Positions 1-9,532 are shown, counted from the stretch's first letter. The stretch is 64,000 bases of DNA from Sphingomonas sp. TDK1 (GCF_001650735.1 NZ_LXVY01000001.1:62001-126000), one strand, 5' to 3'. Translations and numbers: made by a program. Notes: generated from the sequence alone by a model not told the origin.

Positions 1-232
1 CGTCGACTATCACGCCCTCGGGCCGACCTGGGCGCTGTCGGTCACCGATGACGGGGTGGGAACCACGGAATCGATGGCCTCGGCCAAGCCCGGCCTCGGC
101 ACCAGCATCGTCGAGGCGCTGGCCCGCCAGCTCGACGCATCCGTCGGCAACAGCGACGCCGAGCCCGGCACCATCGTATCCGTGCTGCATCCCCCCGTGG
201 ATGGAACCGAGATGCCGGTGAAGAGCCGCTAG
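1..232 (+). CDS. HWE/HisKA_2-type sensor histidine kinase, C-terminal end (partial)
   Basis: Only the last 76 codons are in the window, read in frame from base 2 to a TAG at 230-232. The visible part is the end of a HATPase_c ATP-binding domain: a G1-type box DDGVG, then GLGTSIVEALARQL, an arrangement typical of the HWE/HisKA_2 kinases that sphingomonads use in general stress and light signalling. The true start lies upstream of the window. The next gene is on the opposite strand, so this fragment ends its transcription unit. The kinase class is inferred from the ATPase end only; the sensor domain cannot be seen. Confidence 0.75.
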   Translation, partial: VDYHALGPTWALSVTDDGVGTTESMASAKPGLGTSIVEALARQLDASVGNSDAEPGTIVSVLHPPVDGTEMPVKSR

Positions 233-376
233 GCCGGCGTTTTGCCCAGGGGCGATTTCACCTTGCAGGAAGACCTCTCATCTTGTGCCTTCGCATCGCC
301 CCAGCCGCTGACCCTATTCGGTCGACGGGAAACGCCTCGGTCAGTCCGGATCGGTGATCCACCGCGCGCCACCGGC

Positions 377-784
377 TCAGATCGCGGCTTTCAGCGGTTC
401 CGGCTTCTTGCCATCCGGCAGCGTGTCGCGCAGATGCGCGTGGACCATCGCCGCAGTGAAGGGCTTGCCGATAAAGGTCGCTTTTTCCGGCATGTCCCCC
501 GGCCCGGGCGTGACGCGGCCGCTCGCGATGACGATCTCGATCCACGGATAGTGTTCGGCGACGTGGCGCGCCAGGGCGAACCCATCGGTTTCTCCCGGCA
601 TGTCCACGTCGGAGAACAACAGGATCACGTTGTCGGCACATCCCGGCAGCATGGTGCGCGCGGCGTCGCCATGATCGGCTTCGTAGGTACGAAAGCCCGC
701 ATCCTCCAAAATTCCGGTGACATCGAGGAGGATCATCGGATCATCATCAACCGCGATAGCATAAGGCATTGTGGAAACTGTCAT
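377..784 (-). CDS. Single-domain response regulator (REC only)
   Basis: A 135-residue protein that is almost entirely one receiver domain. The acidic pocket is AVDDD near residues 11-15, the phospho-acceptor Asp is about D59 in LFSDVDMP, and the conserved Lys is in FIGKPF near the C-terminus. There is no output domain, so it would act by protein contact, as CheY- or FixJ-like single-domain regulators do. The ATG at 784 is chosen because the receiver fold begins immediately after it; a second ATG at 769 is possible. It diverges from the hybrid kinase gene starting at 851, with only 66 bases between them, so the two are likely co-regulated and possibly partners (inference). Confidence 0.85.
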   Translation of the reverse strand: MTVSTMPYAIAVDDDPMILLDVTGILEDAGFRTYEADHGDAARTMLPGCADNVILLFSDVDMPGETDGFALARHVAEHYPWIEIVIASGRVTPGPGDMPEKATFIGKPFTAAMVHAHLRDTLPDGKKPEPLKAAI

Positions 785-850
785 TTTACTAGAACACACA
801 GGATCGACAAAGGCCCCCTGCAAAAAGCAGCGCGCGAGGGTTAAAGAGCG

Positions 851-3454
851 ATGATGGTGGCAGATCCTTCCCTTCCCGAACCGATCGCCGCTGATGTCGC
901 GACGATCGACGCGTTTGATGTAGTGCCGACGCTGCTCGACACCGTCTGCCGCGTCACCGGCATGGGATTTGCCGCGATCGCCCGCGTCACCGACGATCGC
1001 TGGGTGGCCTGCAGCGTGCGGGACGAGATCAATTTCGGCCTCCGGCCCGGCGACGCGCTCAAGCTCGAGACAACGATCTGCCATGAGATCCGGCAGCACC
1101 GCCAATCGGTCGTGATCCCCGACGTGGATGCCGATCCCGTCTACGCCACCCATCCCACGCCGGCGCTGTACGGGCTGAAAAGCTATATCTCGGTGCCCAT
1201 CGTGCTGCCGGACGGTCGCTTCTTCGGCACGCTGTGCGCGATCGATCCAAAGCCGCACGACCTGACCAGGCCCGAAATTCTGCCGACGTTCGAGATGTTC
1301 GCCCGGCTGATCGCGCTCCAGCTCGAACAGGCCGGCCAGGCATCGGCGCGTACGCTGGCGAATGAGGTCACGCGCGAAAGCGAGGCGCGACATCGCCAGA
1401 TTCTCGACAGCGCCACCGATTTCGCGATCATCGCGATGGACTGCGAAGGTCGCGTGACCCGCTGGAACGCCGGCGCCGAGAACATCCTGGGCTGGCGCGA
1501 GGAGGACATGCTGGGTTCGACCATCGAGCGGTTCTTCACGCCCGAAGACTGCGCGATCGGGCGTCCGGCGCACGAAATGGCCCGCGCGCTCGAGGTCGGC
1601 CATGGCAATGACGAACGCTGGCACCTGCGCGCCGACGGCAGCCGTTTCTGGGCGCAAGGCGAGATGACGCCGCTCCGGGACGCGGACGACAAGGTGATCG
1701 GCTTCGTAAAGGTGCTGCGGGACCGTACGGAGGAGCGCCTGCGCGAACAGCGGCTGGACCTGCTCGCGCGCGCCTCTGCCGGGCTGCTGTCCTCCGACGA
1801 TCCCGATCAGGTGCTCCAGGAAATCCTGTCGAGCGGCGCGGAAAGCCTCGGCTACGACCGCAGCTACAGCTATCTGCTCAACGGCGATTGCTCGCGGATG
1901 CGGCTGCTCCAGTCCACCGGCGTGGACGAGGAGACCCGGGCGTGGCTGGCGGACATCTGTCCGGTCGACGTGCCGCTGTGCGGGCTGGTCGCCGAGCAGC
2001 GCGCGCCGCTCATCCTCGAGCATGTCCAGCAATCGACCGATCCGCGCACCGAGATCAGCCGGCGCAACGGTACGCGGGCCTATGCGGGCTTTCCGGTGCA
2101 ATCGGACACGACGCTCTATGGCGTGATCTCGTTCGTCTCCCGCACCCGCGACCGGTTCGAGAACGAGGCCGTCTCGTTCTTCGAAAGCTTCGCCCGGTTC
2201 CTGTCGATCGGCCGGGAACGGCTCGACCGGGAGGCGGCGCTGAGCGACCTCGCCATGACGCTCGAGCACCGGATCGAAGAGCGGACGCGCGACCTGATGG
2301 CGTCCGAAGAGGCGTTGCGGCATTCGCAGCGCATGGATGCGGTAGGCCAGCTCACCGGCGGCGTCGCGCACGACTTCAACAATCTGCTGACCGTGATCCG
2401 GGGCTCGGTCGACCTGCTGCGCCGCCCGGACCTGCCGCCGGAACGACGCACCCGCTATATCGAGGCGATCGGGGATACCGCGGACCGCGCGGCCAAGCTG
2501 ACCGGCCAGCTGCTCGCCTTCGCCCGGCGGCAGACGCTCAACCCCGCCGCGTTCGAGGTCGGTGAGCGGCTGCGGACGATCGCCGACATGCTGAACTCGG
2601 TCACGGGCAAGCGCGTTTCGATCGCCCTCGACCTTCCCGACACGCCCTGCATCGTGCGCGCCGACGTCAGCCAGTTCGAGACCGCGCTGGTCAACATGGC
2701 GGTCAATGCGCGCGATGCCATGGCGGGGGATGGACAGCTCACCATCCGGCTCGCAACCTCCGTACCGAAGCCGGTCATTCGCAGCCACGCCGCGTCCGAC
2801 AGCCGCTTTGCCGCGATCTCGCTGATCGACACGGGCGCGGGAATCGAGGCCGGCATCCTCGAGCGCGTGTTCGAACCCTTCTTCACCACCAAGGCAGTCG
2901 GCAAGGGCACCGGCCTCGGCCTGAGCCAGGTCTTCGGCTTCGCCAAGCAGTCGGGCGGCGATGTCGATGTCGAGAGCGTGCTCGGCCAAGGCACCACCTT
3001 CACCCTGTACCTCCCGGAGGCGGAACCGGGCGCGGAACCGGAAGCGAAGCTGCGGACGCAGGAGCCCGGTGTCCGCAAGGCCGGCCTGTCGGTCCTCATC
3101 GTTGAGGACAATGAAGAGGTGGGCAGCTTCGCCCGCGAGGCGCTGGATGACCTGGGGTATCGCACGCTGCTCGTGTGCAGCGCCGAGGATGCGCTGCACC
3201 GCCTGGGACAGGATGGTGCCGGTTTCGACGTGGTTTTCTCGGACGTGATCATGCCAGGCATGGGCGGGCTGGAGCTGGGCAAGCGCCTTCGCGAGACCCA
3301 CCCCAAGCTTCCCGTGATTCTGGCAAGCGGCTACAGCCACATCCTCGCGGAAGAAGGCGCCCACGGCTTTCAGCTGCTGCAAAAGCCCTATTCGACACAG
3401 CAGCTCGCACGCGCCATCGATGACCGCTTCGCCAACATGAGCAGGAGCGACTGA
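851..3454 (+). CDS. Hybrid sensor histidine kinase (GAF-PAS-GAF-HisKA-HATPase-REC)
   Basis: An 867-residue cytosolic hybrid kinase with no membrane segment. Order: GAF (about 25-160, with IPDVDADPVY and SYISVPIVLPDGRFFGTLCA), PAS (about 175-295, NAGAENILGW), second GAF-like domain (about 305-455), a coiled linker, HisKA with phospho-acceptor His507 in GGVAHDFNNLLTVI, HATPase_c (NARDAM, DTGAGI, GTGLGLSQVFG), and a C-terminal receiver with Asp798 in VVFSDVIMPGMGG and Lys in LLQKPYS. The H-box and ATPase match the bacteriophytochrome/NtrB-like hybrid group common in Sphingomonas. The GAF and PAS domains suggest a small ligand or a light/redox signal, but the GAFs show no clear chromophore cysteine, so the ligand is unknown. 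It diverges from the response regulator at 377-784. Confidence 0.9.
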   Translation: MMVADPSLPEPIAADVATIDAFDVVPTLLDTVCRVTGMGFAAIARVTDDRWVACSVRDEINFGLRPGDALKLETTICHEIRQHRQSVVIPDVDADPVYATHPTPALYGLKSYISVPIVLPDGRFFGTLCAIDPKPHDLTRPEILPTFEMFARLIALQLEQAGQASARTLANEVTRESEARHRQILDSATDFAIIAMDCEGRVTRWNAGAENILGWREEDMLGSTIERFFTPEDCAIGRPAHEMARALEVGHGNDERWHLRADGSRFWAQGEMTPLRDADDKVIGFVKVLRDRTEERLREQRLDLLARASAGLLSSDDPDQVLQEILSSGAESLGYDRSYSYLLNGDCSRMRLLQSTGVDEETRAWLADICPVDVPLCGLVAEQRAPLILEHVQQSTDPRTEISRRNGTRAYAGFPVQSDTTLYGVISFVSRTRDRFENEAVSFFESFARFLSIGRERLDREAALSDLAMTLEHRIEERTRDLMASEEALRHSQRMDAVGQLTGGVAHDFNNLLTVIRGSVDLLRRPDLPPERRTRYIEAIGDTADRAAKLTGQLLAFARRQTLNPAAFEVGERLRTIADMLNSVTGKRVSIALDLPDTPCIVRADVSQFETALVNMAVNARDAMAGDGQLTIRLATSVPKPVIRSHAASDSRFAAISLIDTGAGIEAGILERVFEPFFTTKAVGKGTGLGLSQVFGFAKQSGGDVDVESVLGQGTTFTLYLPEAEPGAEPEAKLRTQEPGVRKAGLSVLIVEDNEEVGSFAREALDDLGYRTLLVCSAEDALHRLGQDGAGFDVVFSDVIMPGMGGLELGKRLRETHPKLPVILASGYSHILAEEGAHGFQLLQKPYSTQQLARAIDDRFANMSRSD

Positions 3455-3620
3455 TACTCGGTCGTCAGACCGATCGTACCGCGCAACCAACCGTCGATTC
3501 ACCAATACGGGCAGATGACCAGCTAAACGAATGTTAGTCGATAATCCTCATTTCAATGGCATTATTTTCGGGTCTTTCCCATCGCCGAACCGTTAGCCAT
3601 ACCGAGTAGTTCTAAAGGAC

Positions 3621-4799
3621 ATGGCTATGCGCGCATTATGCTGGCACGGAAAAGGCGACGTTCGCGTCGACACCGTCAAGGATCCCGAGATTCAACATCC
3701 GCGGGACGCGATCATCAAGATAACGGCCTGCGCGATCTGCGGCTCCGATCTTCATTTGCTCGACGGCTACCAGCCGACGATGGAAGCCGGCGACATCCTC
3801 GGCCATGAAAACATGGGCGTCGTGGTCGCGCTGGGCGCCGAGGTCACCAACCTCCAGATCGGCGACCGGGTGGTGGTACCGTTCACGATCAGCTGCGGCG
3901 ACTGCTTCTTCTGCCGCAAGGGCCTGTTCTCGGCCTGCGAGCGGACCAACCCCAACGCCGAAATGGCGATCAAGGCGATGGGCCATTCGCCCGCCGGCCT
4001 GTTCGGCTTCAGCCATATGCTGGGCGGCTATTGCGGCGGACAGGCGGAATATCTGCGCGTGCCGATGGCCGATTTCGGCCCGATCAAGGTGCCCGACAGC
4101 GTCACCGACGAGCAGGCGCTGTTCCTCTCCGACATTTTCCCGACCGGCTACATGGCCGCCGAAAATGCCCGGATCGAGCCCGGCGACACGGTCGCGATCT
4201 GGGGCTGCGGCCCCGTCGGGCAGTTCGCGATCCGCTCGGCGCTGATGCTGGGTGCCGGCCGCGTGATCGCGATCGACGAAGTCCCCGAGCGGCTGGCGAT
4301 GGCCGAAGCCGGCGGCGCCGAGACCATCGACTTCAGCAAGGTCGAGGATGTGTACGACGAGCTGCAGTTCCGCACCAAGGGGCGCGGCCCGGACAGCTGC
4401 ATCGATGCGGTCGGCTGCGAAGCCTCCGGCCACGGCGCGGTCGATTCCGTCGTCGACAAGGTCAAGGCGGCAACTTTCCTCGCGACCGACCGGGTGCACG
4501 TGCTGCGCGAGGCGATCATGAGCTGCCGGATGGGCGGCACGGTCTCGATCCCCGGCGTCTATGTCGGCATGGGTGACAAGATCCCGATCGGCGCGATGAT
4601 GAACAAGGGCCTGACGATCAAGACCGGCCAGACCCATGTCCAGGCCTACACCAAGCCCCTGCTCGCGCGGATCGAGGCGGGCGATATCGACCCGAGCTTC
4701 GTGGTGACGCATCCCGCCAGCCTCGAAGAGGCGCCGGAAATGTACAAGAAGTTCCGCGACAAGCAGGACGGCGTCATCAAGGTGGTGTTGCGCCCCTGA
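3621..4799 (+). CDS. Zinc-dependent alcohol dehydrogenase (formaldehyde dehydrogenase-like MDR)
   Basis: A 392-residue medium-chain dehydrogenase. It keeps the catalytic zinc region ([12 protein letters not shown], then GHENMGVV), the full four-cysteine structural zinc loop (Cys-x2-Cys-x2-Cys-x7-Cys in [17 protein letters not shown]) and the Rossmann motif [11 protein letters not shown]. The long insertion and the length fit the glutathione-independent formaldehyde dehydrogenase/FdhA-like branch that uses NAD, but the substrate cannot be settled from sequence. AAAGGAC lies directly before the ATG at 3621; the ATG six bases further on (3627) has better spacing and may be the real start. The gene is convergent with a Crp/Fnr regulator, with a strong hairpin between them. 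Confidence 0.88.
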   Translation: MAMRALCWHGKGDVRVDTVKDPEIQHPRDAIIKITACAICGSDLHLLDGYQPTMEAGDILGHENMGVVVALGAEVTNLQIGDRVVVPFTISCGDCFFCRKGLFSACERTNPNAEMAIKAMGHSPAGLFGFSHMLGGYCGGQAEYLRVPMADFGPIKVPDSVTDEQALFLSDIFPTGYMAAENARIEPGDTVAIWGCGPVGQFAIRSALMLGAGRVIAIDEVPERLAMAEAGGAETIDFSKVEDVYDELQFRTKGRGPDSCIDAVGCEASGHGAVDSVVDKVKAATFLATDRVHVLREAIMSCRMGGTVSIPGVYVGMGDKIPIGAMMNKGLTIKTGQTHVQAYTKPLLARIEAGDIDPSFVVTHPASLEEAPEMYKKFRDKQDGVIKVVLRP

Positions 4800-4826
4800 G
4801 AACCGGCCGACCGCCGGCACGAGGGA

Positions 4827-4852
4827 TCCGGGCGGCACGCAAGCCGCCCGGA
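4827..4852. terminator. Bidirectional hairpin between convergent genes
   Basis: A perfect 10-bp inverted repeat, TCCGGGCGGC, with a 6-base loop lies between the end of the alcohol dehydrogenase (4799) and the end of the Crp/Fnr gene (4872). There is no long T-run, so it is a terminator by position and stem strength only. The same stem recurs downstream of asd at 46596-46623. Confidence 0.6.
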
Positions 4853-4871
4853 CGTCGGTCCCCTGCCCAAC

Positions 4872-5594
4872 CTAGGCTGCGTTGCGCAGGCGCCGGTGAA
4901 GGTAGTTCTCGTCGAAGCCGGCGATCTGGATCAGCTTTGCCGGGTCGGTGATGACGAGGCTACCGCGCTTGAGCAACATCGTGCCCGACAGCCGCAGTTC
5001 CTTGAGAACGCGGTTGAGGTGCACGGGGGTCATGCCCAGCGAGTCCGCCAGCATCAGCTGCGACAGCGGCAAGGCGAACTGCGAGTCCGAGGTCAGCCCG
5101 ATATTCCTGGCCCGGAGATAGAGTTCGCACATCAGATGCGCCACGCGTTCGATGCTGGAGCGCCGGCCCATGCTGGTGATCCACGCGCGCATCGTGCCCT
5201 CGTCCACCAGCTGCGCCAGATAGATCGCCTTCGCCACCGCCCGGTGGTTGTCGAGGATCATGTCCATCTGCGGCCGATCGATCGTGGCGACCACGGACGG
5301 CGTTATCGTCTGGATGCCGTGATCCATTTCGTCCAGCAGGCCGACGTGCAGGTCGCAGGAATCGCCCGGCATCAGATAGGCCAGAACCTGGCGCGTGCCG
5401 CTGGGGAGGATCTTGTAGCGGCAGGCCCAGCCCTCCAGCATCACGAAGACGGGGCCCGGGCGATCGCCCTCGCGAATGAGGTCCGTCCGTGCGGCAACCT
5501 TGCGTGGCCGGGACGTGGCGGCCGCCAGAACATCGACGTCCGGCTGGCTGAGAGCACCGAAGCCTGACAGCTTGTCGATGAAGCGGTTCGTCAT
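4872..5594 (-). CDS. Crp/Fnr-family transcriptional regulator
   Basis: A 240-residue protein from the ATG at 5594. The N-terminal cyclic-nucleotide-binding-like barrel (about 1-125) includes LIREGDRPGPVFVMLEGWA; the C-terminal winged helix (about 150-230) carries a Crp-type recognition helix in LMLADSLGMTPVHLNRVLKELR. No Fnr-type cysteine cluster is seen, so an iron-sulfur oxygen sensor is unlikely. This form (RYKILPSGTRQVLAYLMPGDSCDLH) is abundant in Sphingomonas and Methylobacterium and its ligands are mostly unknown. An in-frame start at 5636 would add 14 residues and is less likely. A direct repeat sits in its upstream region. Confidence 0.85.
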   Translation of the reverse strand: MTNRFIDKLSGFGALSQPDVDVLAAATSRPRKVAARTDLIREGDRPGPVFVMLEGWACRYKILPSGTRQVLAYLMPGDSCDLHVGLLDEMDHGIQTITPSVVATIDRPQMDMILDNHRAVAKAIYLAQLVDEGTMRAWITSMGRRSSIERVAHLMCELYLRARNIGLTSDSQFALPLSQLMLADSLGMTPVHLNRVLKELRLSGTMLLKRGSLVITDPAKLIQIAGFDENYLHRRLRNAA

Positions 5595-5632
5595 TCCGCA
5601 TAGTCCCACGTCCGGGCCGGCGTGGATATTGC

Positions 5633-5653
5633 CCAAAGTTATAGTCCAAAGTT
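5633..5653. promoter_or_regulatory. Direct repeat upstream of the Crp/Fnr gene
   Basis: Two copies of CCAAAGTT, at 5633-5640 and 5646-5653, are separated by ATAGT, giving a 13-base period. They lie 39-59 bases upstream of the regulator's start (5594). This would suit a promoter element or a site for a dimeric regulator, but no factor is recognised. Confidence 0.3.
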
Positions 5654-5772
5654 GATATCAGTGATGGCAATCGACGGCGGATGCCGTATGCCCATCCGAT
5701 CGTCGGCCCCAACCCTCAGGCTCCGGCGGCTGAGAGACGCACCGCGCTCTCGCCTGCGCAGGAGCTACGGCC

Positions 5773-6060
5773 ATGGCGGAAACCACCAACGACAACGACA
5801 ACCCGCGCGGGGGGCGGCGGGCGAATCCCCCGGATGCCCATGGCGAGGCCGCGATACTGCTGGTCGAAAGCCTTCTCCACGGGTTGATTGCCCGGTCGGT
5901 GATCAGCCTCGCCGATGCCGTAGAAATTGTTGAAGCCGCAGCCGACGCGAAGGAGGAAATCGCGTTCGAACTCGGCGCCAATGCAACGACGCGGCAAACA
6001 TCGATCGCCTTGCTCGATTCGATCCGCGCCAGCCTGAGCCATGATCTCCCCAGAGACTAG
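5773..6060 (+). CDS. Small conserved hypothetical protein
   Basis: A 95-residue soluble acidic protein with no signal peptide. The first 25 residues are polar and probably disordered (Asn/Asp/Arg-rich); the rest is predicted helical (AAILLVESLLHGLIARSV, then ADAVEIVEAAADAKEEI). AGGAG lies at a good distance before the ATG, and codon use agrees with neighbouring real genes. It is divergent from the Crp/Fnr gene (about 180 bases). No family is recognised, though short proteins with this LLVESLLHGLI-type helix occur often beside regulators in sphingomonads (recollection, not proof). Confidence 0.65.
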   Translation: MAETTNDNDNPRGGRRANPPDAHGEAAILLVESLLHGLIARSVISLADAVEIVEAAADAKEEIAFELGANATTRQTSIALLDSIRASLSHDLPRD

Positions 6061-6260
6061 GTCGTTGCCTCATAGGCGCGTCGCCGCGGTCGCATCGATG
6101 CGCGTTGCATCATGGCGACTACGTCTGCGGCGAACTTGTCGCAGCATGTGGCGACTTTACGGAAGTGGTTCGGCACGCCGTGTGGCCTGCTGGGCAAAAA
6201 CGACCAGGCCATGACCGATCCGATAGCCGACGTTTACGAAGGGCGGATATATTGGCGCTC

Positions 6261-6620
6261 ATGTCGATCTGCTTCGAACATTCGCAAGATGGTTGGTTTG
6301 CCGGAGGCGGCAAATACGAAATGCGCCGTGAGGCGCTCCGCGTTGGTCAGCGCTTTACTCTCTTTCTGAACGGTCAGCGTGAAGCATCATTCTTCGCATG
6401 GCTGGAACAAGAGTCCGGACCTGACGGTCCCACGTACAGTTGGAAACTTGGAACGTCGCGCAAGACAGGAGAAACGGCGGTAGGGTTCGAAACATACGCC
6501 TCCCTTTTCACTGCCTTTTTCAACGCCTATCAAACCACGATGAGGCTTCCCCGCGGGTCCGTTGCGATTGCCTTCGATCCCGATGTCGAACGCAAAGTCT
6601 GGGATTCGTGGGGCCCATAG
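6261..6620 (+). CDS. Hypothetical protein
   Basis: A reading frame of 119 residues if it starts at the ATG at 6261 (MSICFEHSQDGWF); it stays open upstream to 6105, but the extra part has unlikely composition. The protein is mixed alpha/beta with many aromatics (FTLFLNG, ASFFAWLEQESG, SLFTAFFNAYQTTMRLP). No signal peptide or catalytic motif is seen. The local base composition is less G+C-rich than the flanks, which may mean transfer or a decaying gene. Function unknown. Confidence 0.5.
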   Translation: MSICFEHSQDGWFAGGGKYEMRREALRVGQRFTLFLNGQREASFFAWLEQESGPDGPTYSWKLGTSRKTGETAVGFETYASLFTAFFNAYQTTMRLPRGSVAIAFDPDVERKVWDSWGP

Positions 6621-7028
6621 AAACCGAAACTTCGATCAATCTACGCCCGTCGGGATTATGGTTCACGACCAGGGTCCGGTTCGGATTGAGATCCTGGCCC
6701 CTTCCCGCAGCGCGGACGCGCGCCGAAGCCGGGCTCGATCCCGTGATCGCCGAAATCCACCGCCAGACGGCAGGTCGAATTTCGAACCCATCCGGCGGCC
6801 CCTCGGCTCCGCCCGATCGACGCGCCAAGCCGATCAACGGGCCGCCCGCGCCTGCTTTTCTTCGGCCGGTGCCTTGCCGGGCGGGAGGGGTTCGGCATAC
6901 GGAAGTGCGCTGTGATCGCAAAGGCATCCTTGTGGTGCGGCCCGCGTTGCTTCATCTCTACCGGCCGACCGGCCTGACAAGACCGAAGCCGGTCACCGCC
7001 CTCCGACCTTCAAGGCACGTTTCCCCTA
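6621..7028. other. Intergenic region, no gene seen
   Basis: About 400 bases between the hypothetical gene and the desaturase. Frames are open in several phases, but none has a convincing start, ribosome site or protein-like composition. No clear promoter was identified. Confidence 0.4.
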
Positions 7029-8168
7029 ATGTACTCAGGCGTACCCGCGCGAACCGCAACCTCGGCCGATGCTAGTGCCGAACAGCGAAACATCGACGTT
7101 CGAGACGTCACCCGGCATGTGGCGGCCTTCCGTACGTCCGATGATCGACGCGGGGCGCTGGAGCTGCTCGTCAGCGCGGTGCCGCTGATACTCCTATGGC
7201 TGCTCATGTGGCGTGCCCTGGACATCCATTATGGGCTTGCCGTGCTCCTGTCGGTTCCGGCCGCAGGCTTTCTGCTGCGTCTCTTCCTCATCCAGCATGA
7301 CTGCGGCCACGGCGCCTTCTTCACCAGCCGGCGCGCCAATGACTGGGTAGGCCGATGCATCGGTGTGCTGACCGTCACGCCCTATGAATATTGGCGGCGC
7401 ACCCACGCCCTGCATCATGCCGGCACGGGCAATCTTGATCGGCGCGGTTTCGGCGATGTGACGACCCTCACGGTCGAGGAATTCTCGAGCCTGGGAACCT
7501 GGGCACGGCTTCGGTATCGCCTGTATCGCAGCCCGTTCACCCTGTTCGTGATCGGGCCGGCCTTCGTCTTTCTCCTGCAACACCGCCTGCCCATCGGATT
7601 GATGAGCGCCGGGTGGCGCCCGTGGATCAGCACCATGGGTACGAACGCAGCGCTTCTGGCCCTATCTGCCGGCCTCATCCATGCCGTCGGCTTCTGGACG
7701 TTCCTCGCCATCCAGCTGCCGATCACGCTGATCGCGGCATCGGTCGGCGTGTGGCTGTTCTACGTCCAGCACCAGTTCGAGCATACCTACTGGCAATCCG
7801 GCAGGACGTGGAGCTTCCAGGAAGCTGCACTGTTCGGCAGCTCCCATTACGCATTGCCGCCGGTCCTGCGGTGGTTCACGGCCAATATCGGGCTGCATCA
7901 CATCCATCATCTGTGCAGCAGGATACCCTTTTACCGTCTTCCGGCAGCCCTTGCCGCTCGGCCCGAACTCGCGGAGCTCAATCGTCTAGGTTTCGCTGAA
8001 AGCGTGAAGTCGGTGCGGCTCGTCCTGTGGGATGCCCAGGCCGGACGCCTGGTTTCCTTCGCGGAAGCAGCCTCGGCGGCGGCGGCATCCGATCGAAACA
8101 GCGCGAAGGCCCCGGCGGCGACGTGCACACTGCATCCTGCGATCGCACTTGGATCGACGCGCGGCTGA
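7029..8168 (+). CDS. Membrane fatty acid desaturase (omega-6/delta-12 type)
   Basis: A 379-residue integral membrane di-iron desaturase. All three histidine boxes are present: HDCGH (90-94), HALHH (126-130) and HHIHH (290-294). Hydrophobic segments occur near 48-85, 175-200 and 205-250, the usual layout with both box pairs facing the cytosol. This branch introduces a double bond into membrane or acyl-carrier fatty acids. The C-terminal 40 residues are Ala-rich and probably disordered. It sits at the left edge of the acyl-ligase/PKS cluster, so it could make the unsaturated starter, but it is 4 kb upstream and may simply serve membrane lipids. The ribosome site is weak (AAGG about 15 bases upstream). 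Confidence 0.88.
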   Translation: MYSGVPARTATSADASAEQRNIDVRDVTRHVAAFRTSDDRRGALELLVSAVPLILLWLLMWRALDIHYGLAVLLSVPAAGFLLRLFLIQHDCGHGAFFTSRRANDWVGRCIGVLTVTPYEYWRRTHALHHAGTGNLDRRGFGDVTTLTVEEFSSLGTWARLRYRLYRSPFTLFVIGPAFVFLLQHRLPIGLMSAGWRPWISTMGTNAALLALSAGLIHAVGFWTFLAIQLPITLIAASVGVWLFYVQHQFEHTYWQSGRTWSFQEAALFGSSHYALPPVLRWFTANIGLHHIHHLCSRIPFYRLPAALAARPELAELNRLGFAESVKSVRLVLWDAQAGRLVSFAEAASAAAASDRNSAKAPAATCTLHPAIALGSTRG

Positions 8169-8326
8169 CGAGGATCGATGTCCGCGCGGTGAGGATACCC
8201 GCGGCGCCGGCGGGCGCTCGCTCCCGCCCGGCTATCCCGCACGGGCGCTGCCGGTGATCATCATGGCCGGCGAAGGCGGCGGCGCATGCGATGTCATCGA
8301 CCGTGCTACGCGGCAGGAACGTCCCC

Positions 8327-9532
8327 TCAATACGTCCAATCCAGTTGCAGCCAGTAGCGGTTGGCATCCGACGAGAAGCGATCCGCCTCGTAATGCGCAT
8401 AGCGTAGCGACAGCAGAGCCTTCTTCATCTTCGCGGTGGCAAGCAGGTTCAGCTCGTCGCCATAATGCTGGTCCAGGCGGTCGCTGCGGTAGCGATGCAA
8501 GACCGCCTGCAGGGTCACCGCATCGATCCTGCCGACCGCCTTCCAGCCATAGCCGGCCCCGACATAGAGATCGCGCACGCCGTTCGGTGGGGTTACAGTC
8601 AGCTTGTCTATCCACCCCTGAAACTTAAACAACGCCCCCAGAGGCGTCTGGAAACTGGTGAGTGCCACCCCGCTATCCGCGCCCAGCACCTCATAGCCTG
8701 CGTTCAGCTTCCAACTGCGCAATTCTAGCGTGGCGTCGGCGAGCCAATATTGGGCGTGATAGCGCATAGGATTGTGGTGATAGTCGGACTGGCCAGCCCA
8801 GCTAAATTGATAGCCGAGCTTCGCTTGCGGCGCGATCGGGCGGCTGCCCACCAGCCGCAACCCATAGCTCTGGCTGGAAAGGCGAAAACCCTGCACTTCC
8901 GCCTCGTCCTGGTCGACCACATAAGCAAACCCAGTCAGCGTGCCTAGCGGTGTTGCTGCACCGGCATTGAAGAAGACATTATTCCCTCCGACCCCGCGCT
9001 GACGAACACCCCGGCCATCCGTGCCCCAGATGGTCCGCACGTCCCAGGCGTAGGTGAGGTCTAGCTTGAGGCCATTCAACGGCACGATCTCGGCGCGGAC
9101 GGCGTCGAAGGTCTGCGCGTTGTTGCGGATCTGCGCGTTGCCGACGAATCGTTCGTCGTCGAGCGCGATCCGCTGGCGGCCACCGGTGATCGTCAGCGGC
9201 TTGGTGCGATATTGCAGCTGCGCCCGGTAGATTGCGATATTTTCGGGATCACCGATCGTCGGCCGGTTGGCCAAGCCGTTGAGACCGTCATTATAGTTGC
9301 CGACGATAGCGAGATTGCCCTGCGCCTCGCCCAGTGCAGACCACGGGCCTTGGCTGACTTCGACACCGGCGCGCACGCGGATGGTCACCGCATCCGAAGC
9401 AAGGGCGAGATCCGCCTGATCCAGATGCTCGTAACGCGCCCGTGTCTCTATCAAGGGCCGCATCTCGACGACCTGCGCAGATGCCGGCTCCGTGAAAACG
9501 AGCACGCCCAGCGTGCTGACCCAGACGCGCAT
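8327..9532 (-). CDS. Outer-membrane beta-barrel protein, alginate-export-like
   Basis: A 401-residue protein with a signal peptide (MRVWVSTLGVLVFTEPASAQ, cleavage after ASA) followed by repeated amphipathic strands rich in Tyr, Trp and Arg and a C-terminal aromatic residue (QLDWTY), as in porins. Segments such as ITGGRQRIALDDERFVGNAQIRNN resemble the alginate-export barrel family (AlgE-like), which in sphingomonads is used for many solutes. The ATG at 9532 is chosen because GGGGGA precedes it by 5 bases and it starts the signal peptide; the frame extends further upstream without good reason. It is transcribed away from the PPTase. Substrate unknown; export of a cluster product is only a possibility. 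Confidence 0.82.
   Translation of the reverse strand: MRVWVSTLGVLVFTEPASAQVVEMRPLIETRARYEHLDQADLALASDAVTIRVRAGVEVSQGPWSALGEAQGNLAIVGNYNDGLNGLANRPTIGDPENIAIYRAQLQYRTKPLTITGGRQRIALDDERFVGNAQIRNNAQTFDAVRAEIVPLNGLKLDLTYAWDVRTIWGTDGRGVRQRGVGGNNVFFNAGAATPLGTLTGFAYVVDQDEAEVQGFRLSSQSYGLRLVGSRPIAPQAKLGYQFSWAGQSDYHHNPMRYHAQYWLADATLELRSWKLNAGYEVLGADSGVALTSFQTPLGALFKFQGWIDKLTVTPPNGVRDLYVGAGYGWKAVGRIDAVTLQAVLHRYRSDRLDQHYGDELNLLATAKMKKALLSLRYAHYEADRFSSDANRYWLQLDWTY

Noticed and set aside
377..3505. Very long minus-strand reading frame antisense to the hybrid kinase
   Set aside because: Only its last 135 codons form a real gene (the response regulator, 377-784). The rest is antisense to an obvious kinase, with His/Arg/Ala-rich non-protein composition typical of high-G+C shadows.
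3538..3560. Fur-box-like GATAATCCTCATTTC ahead of the alcohol dehydrogenase
   Set aside because: Only the first half matches the consensus; fewer matches than at 41431-41449, and the gene has no iron link.
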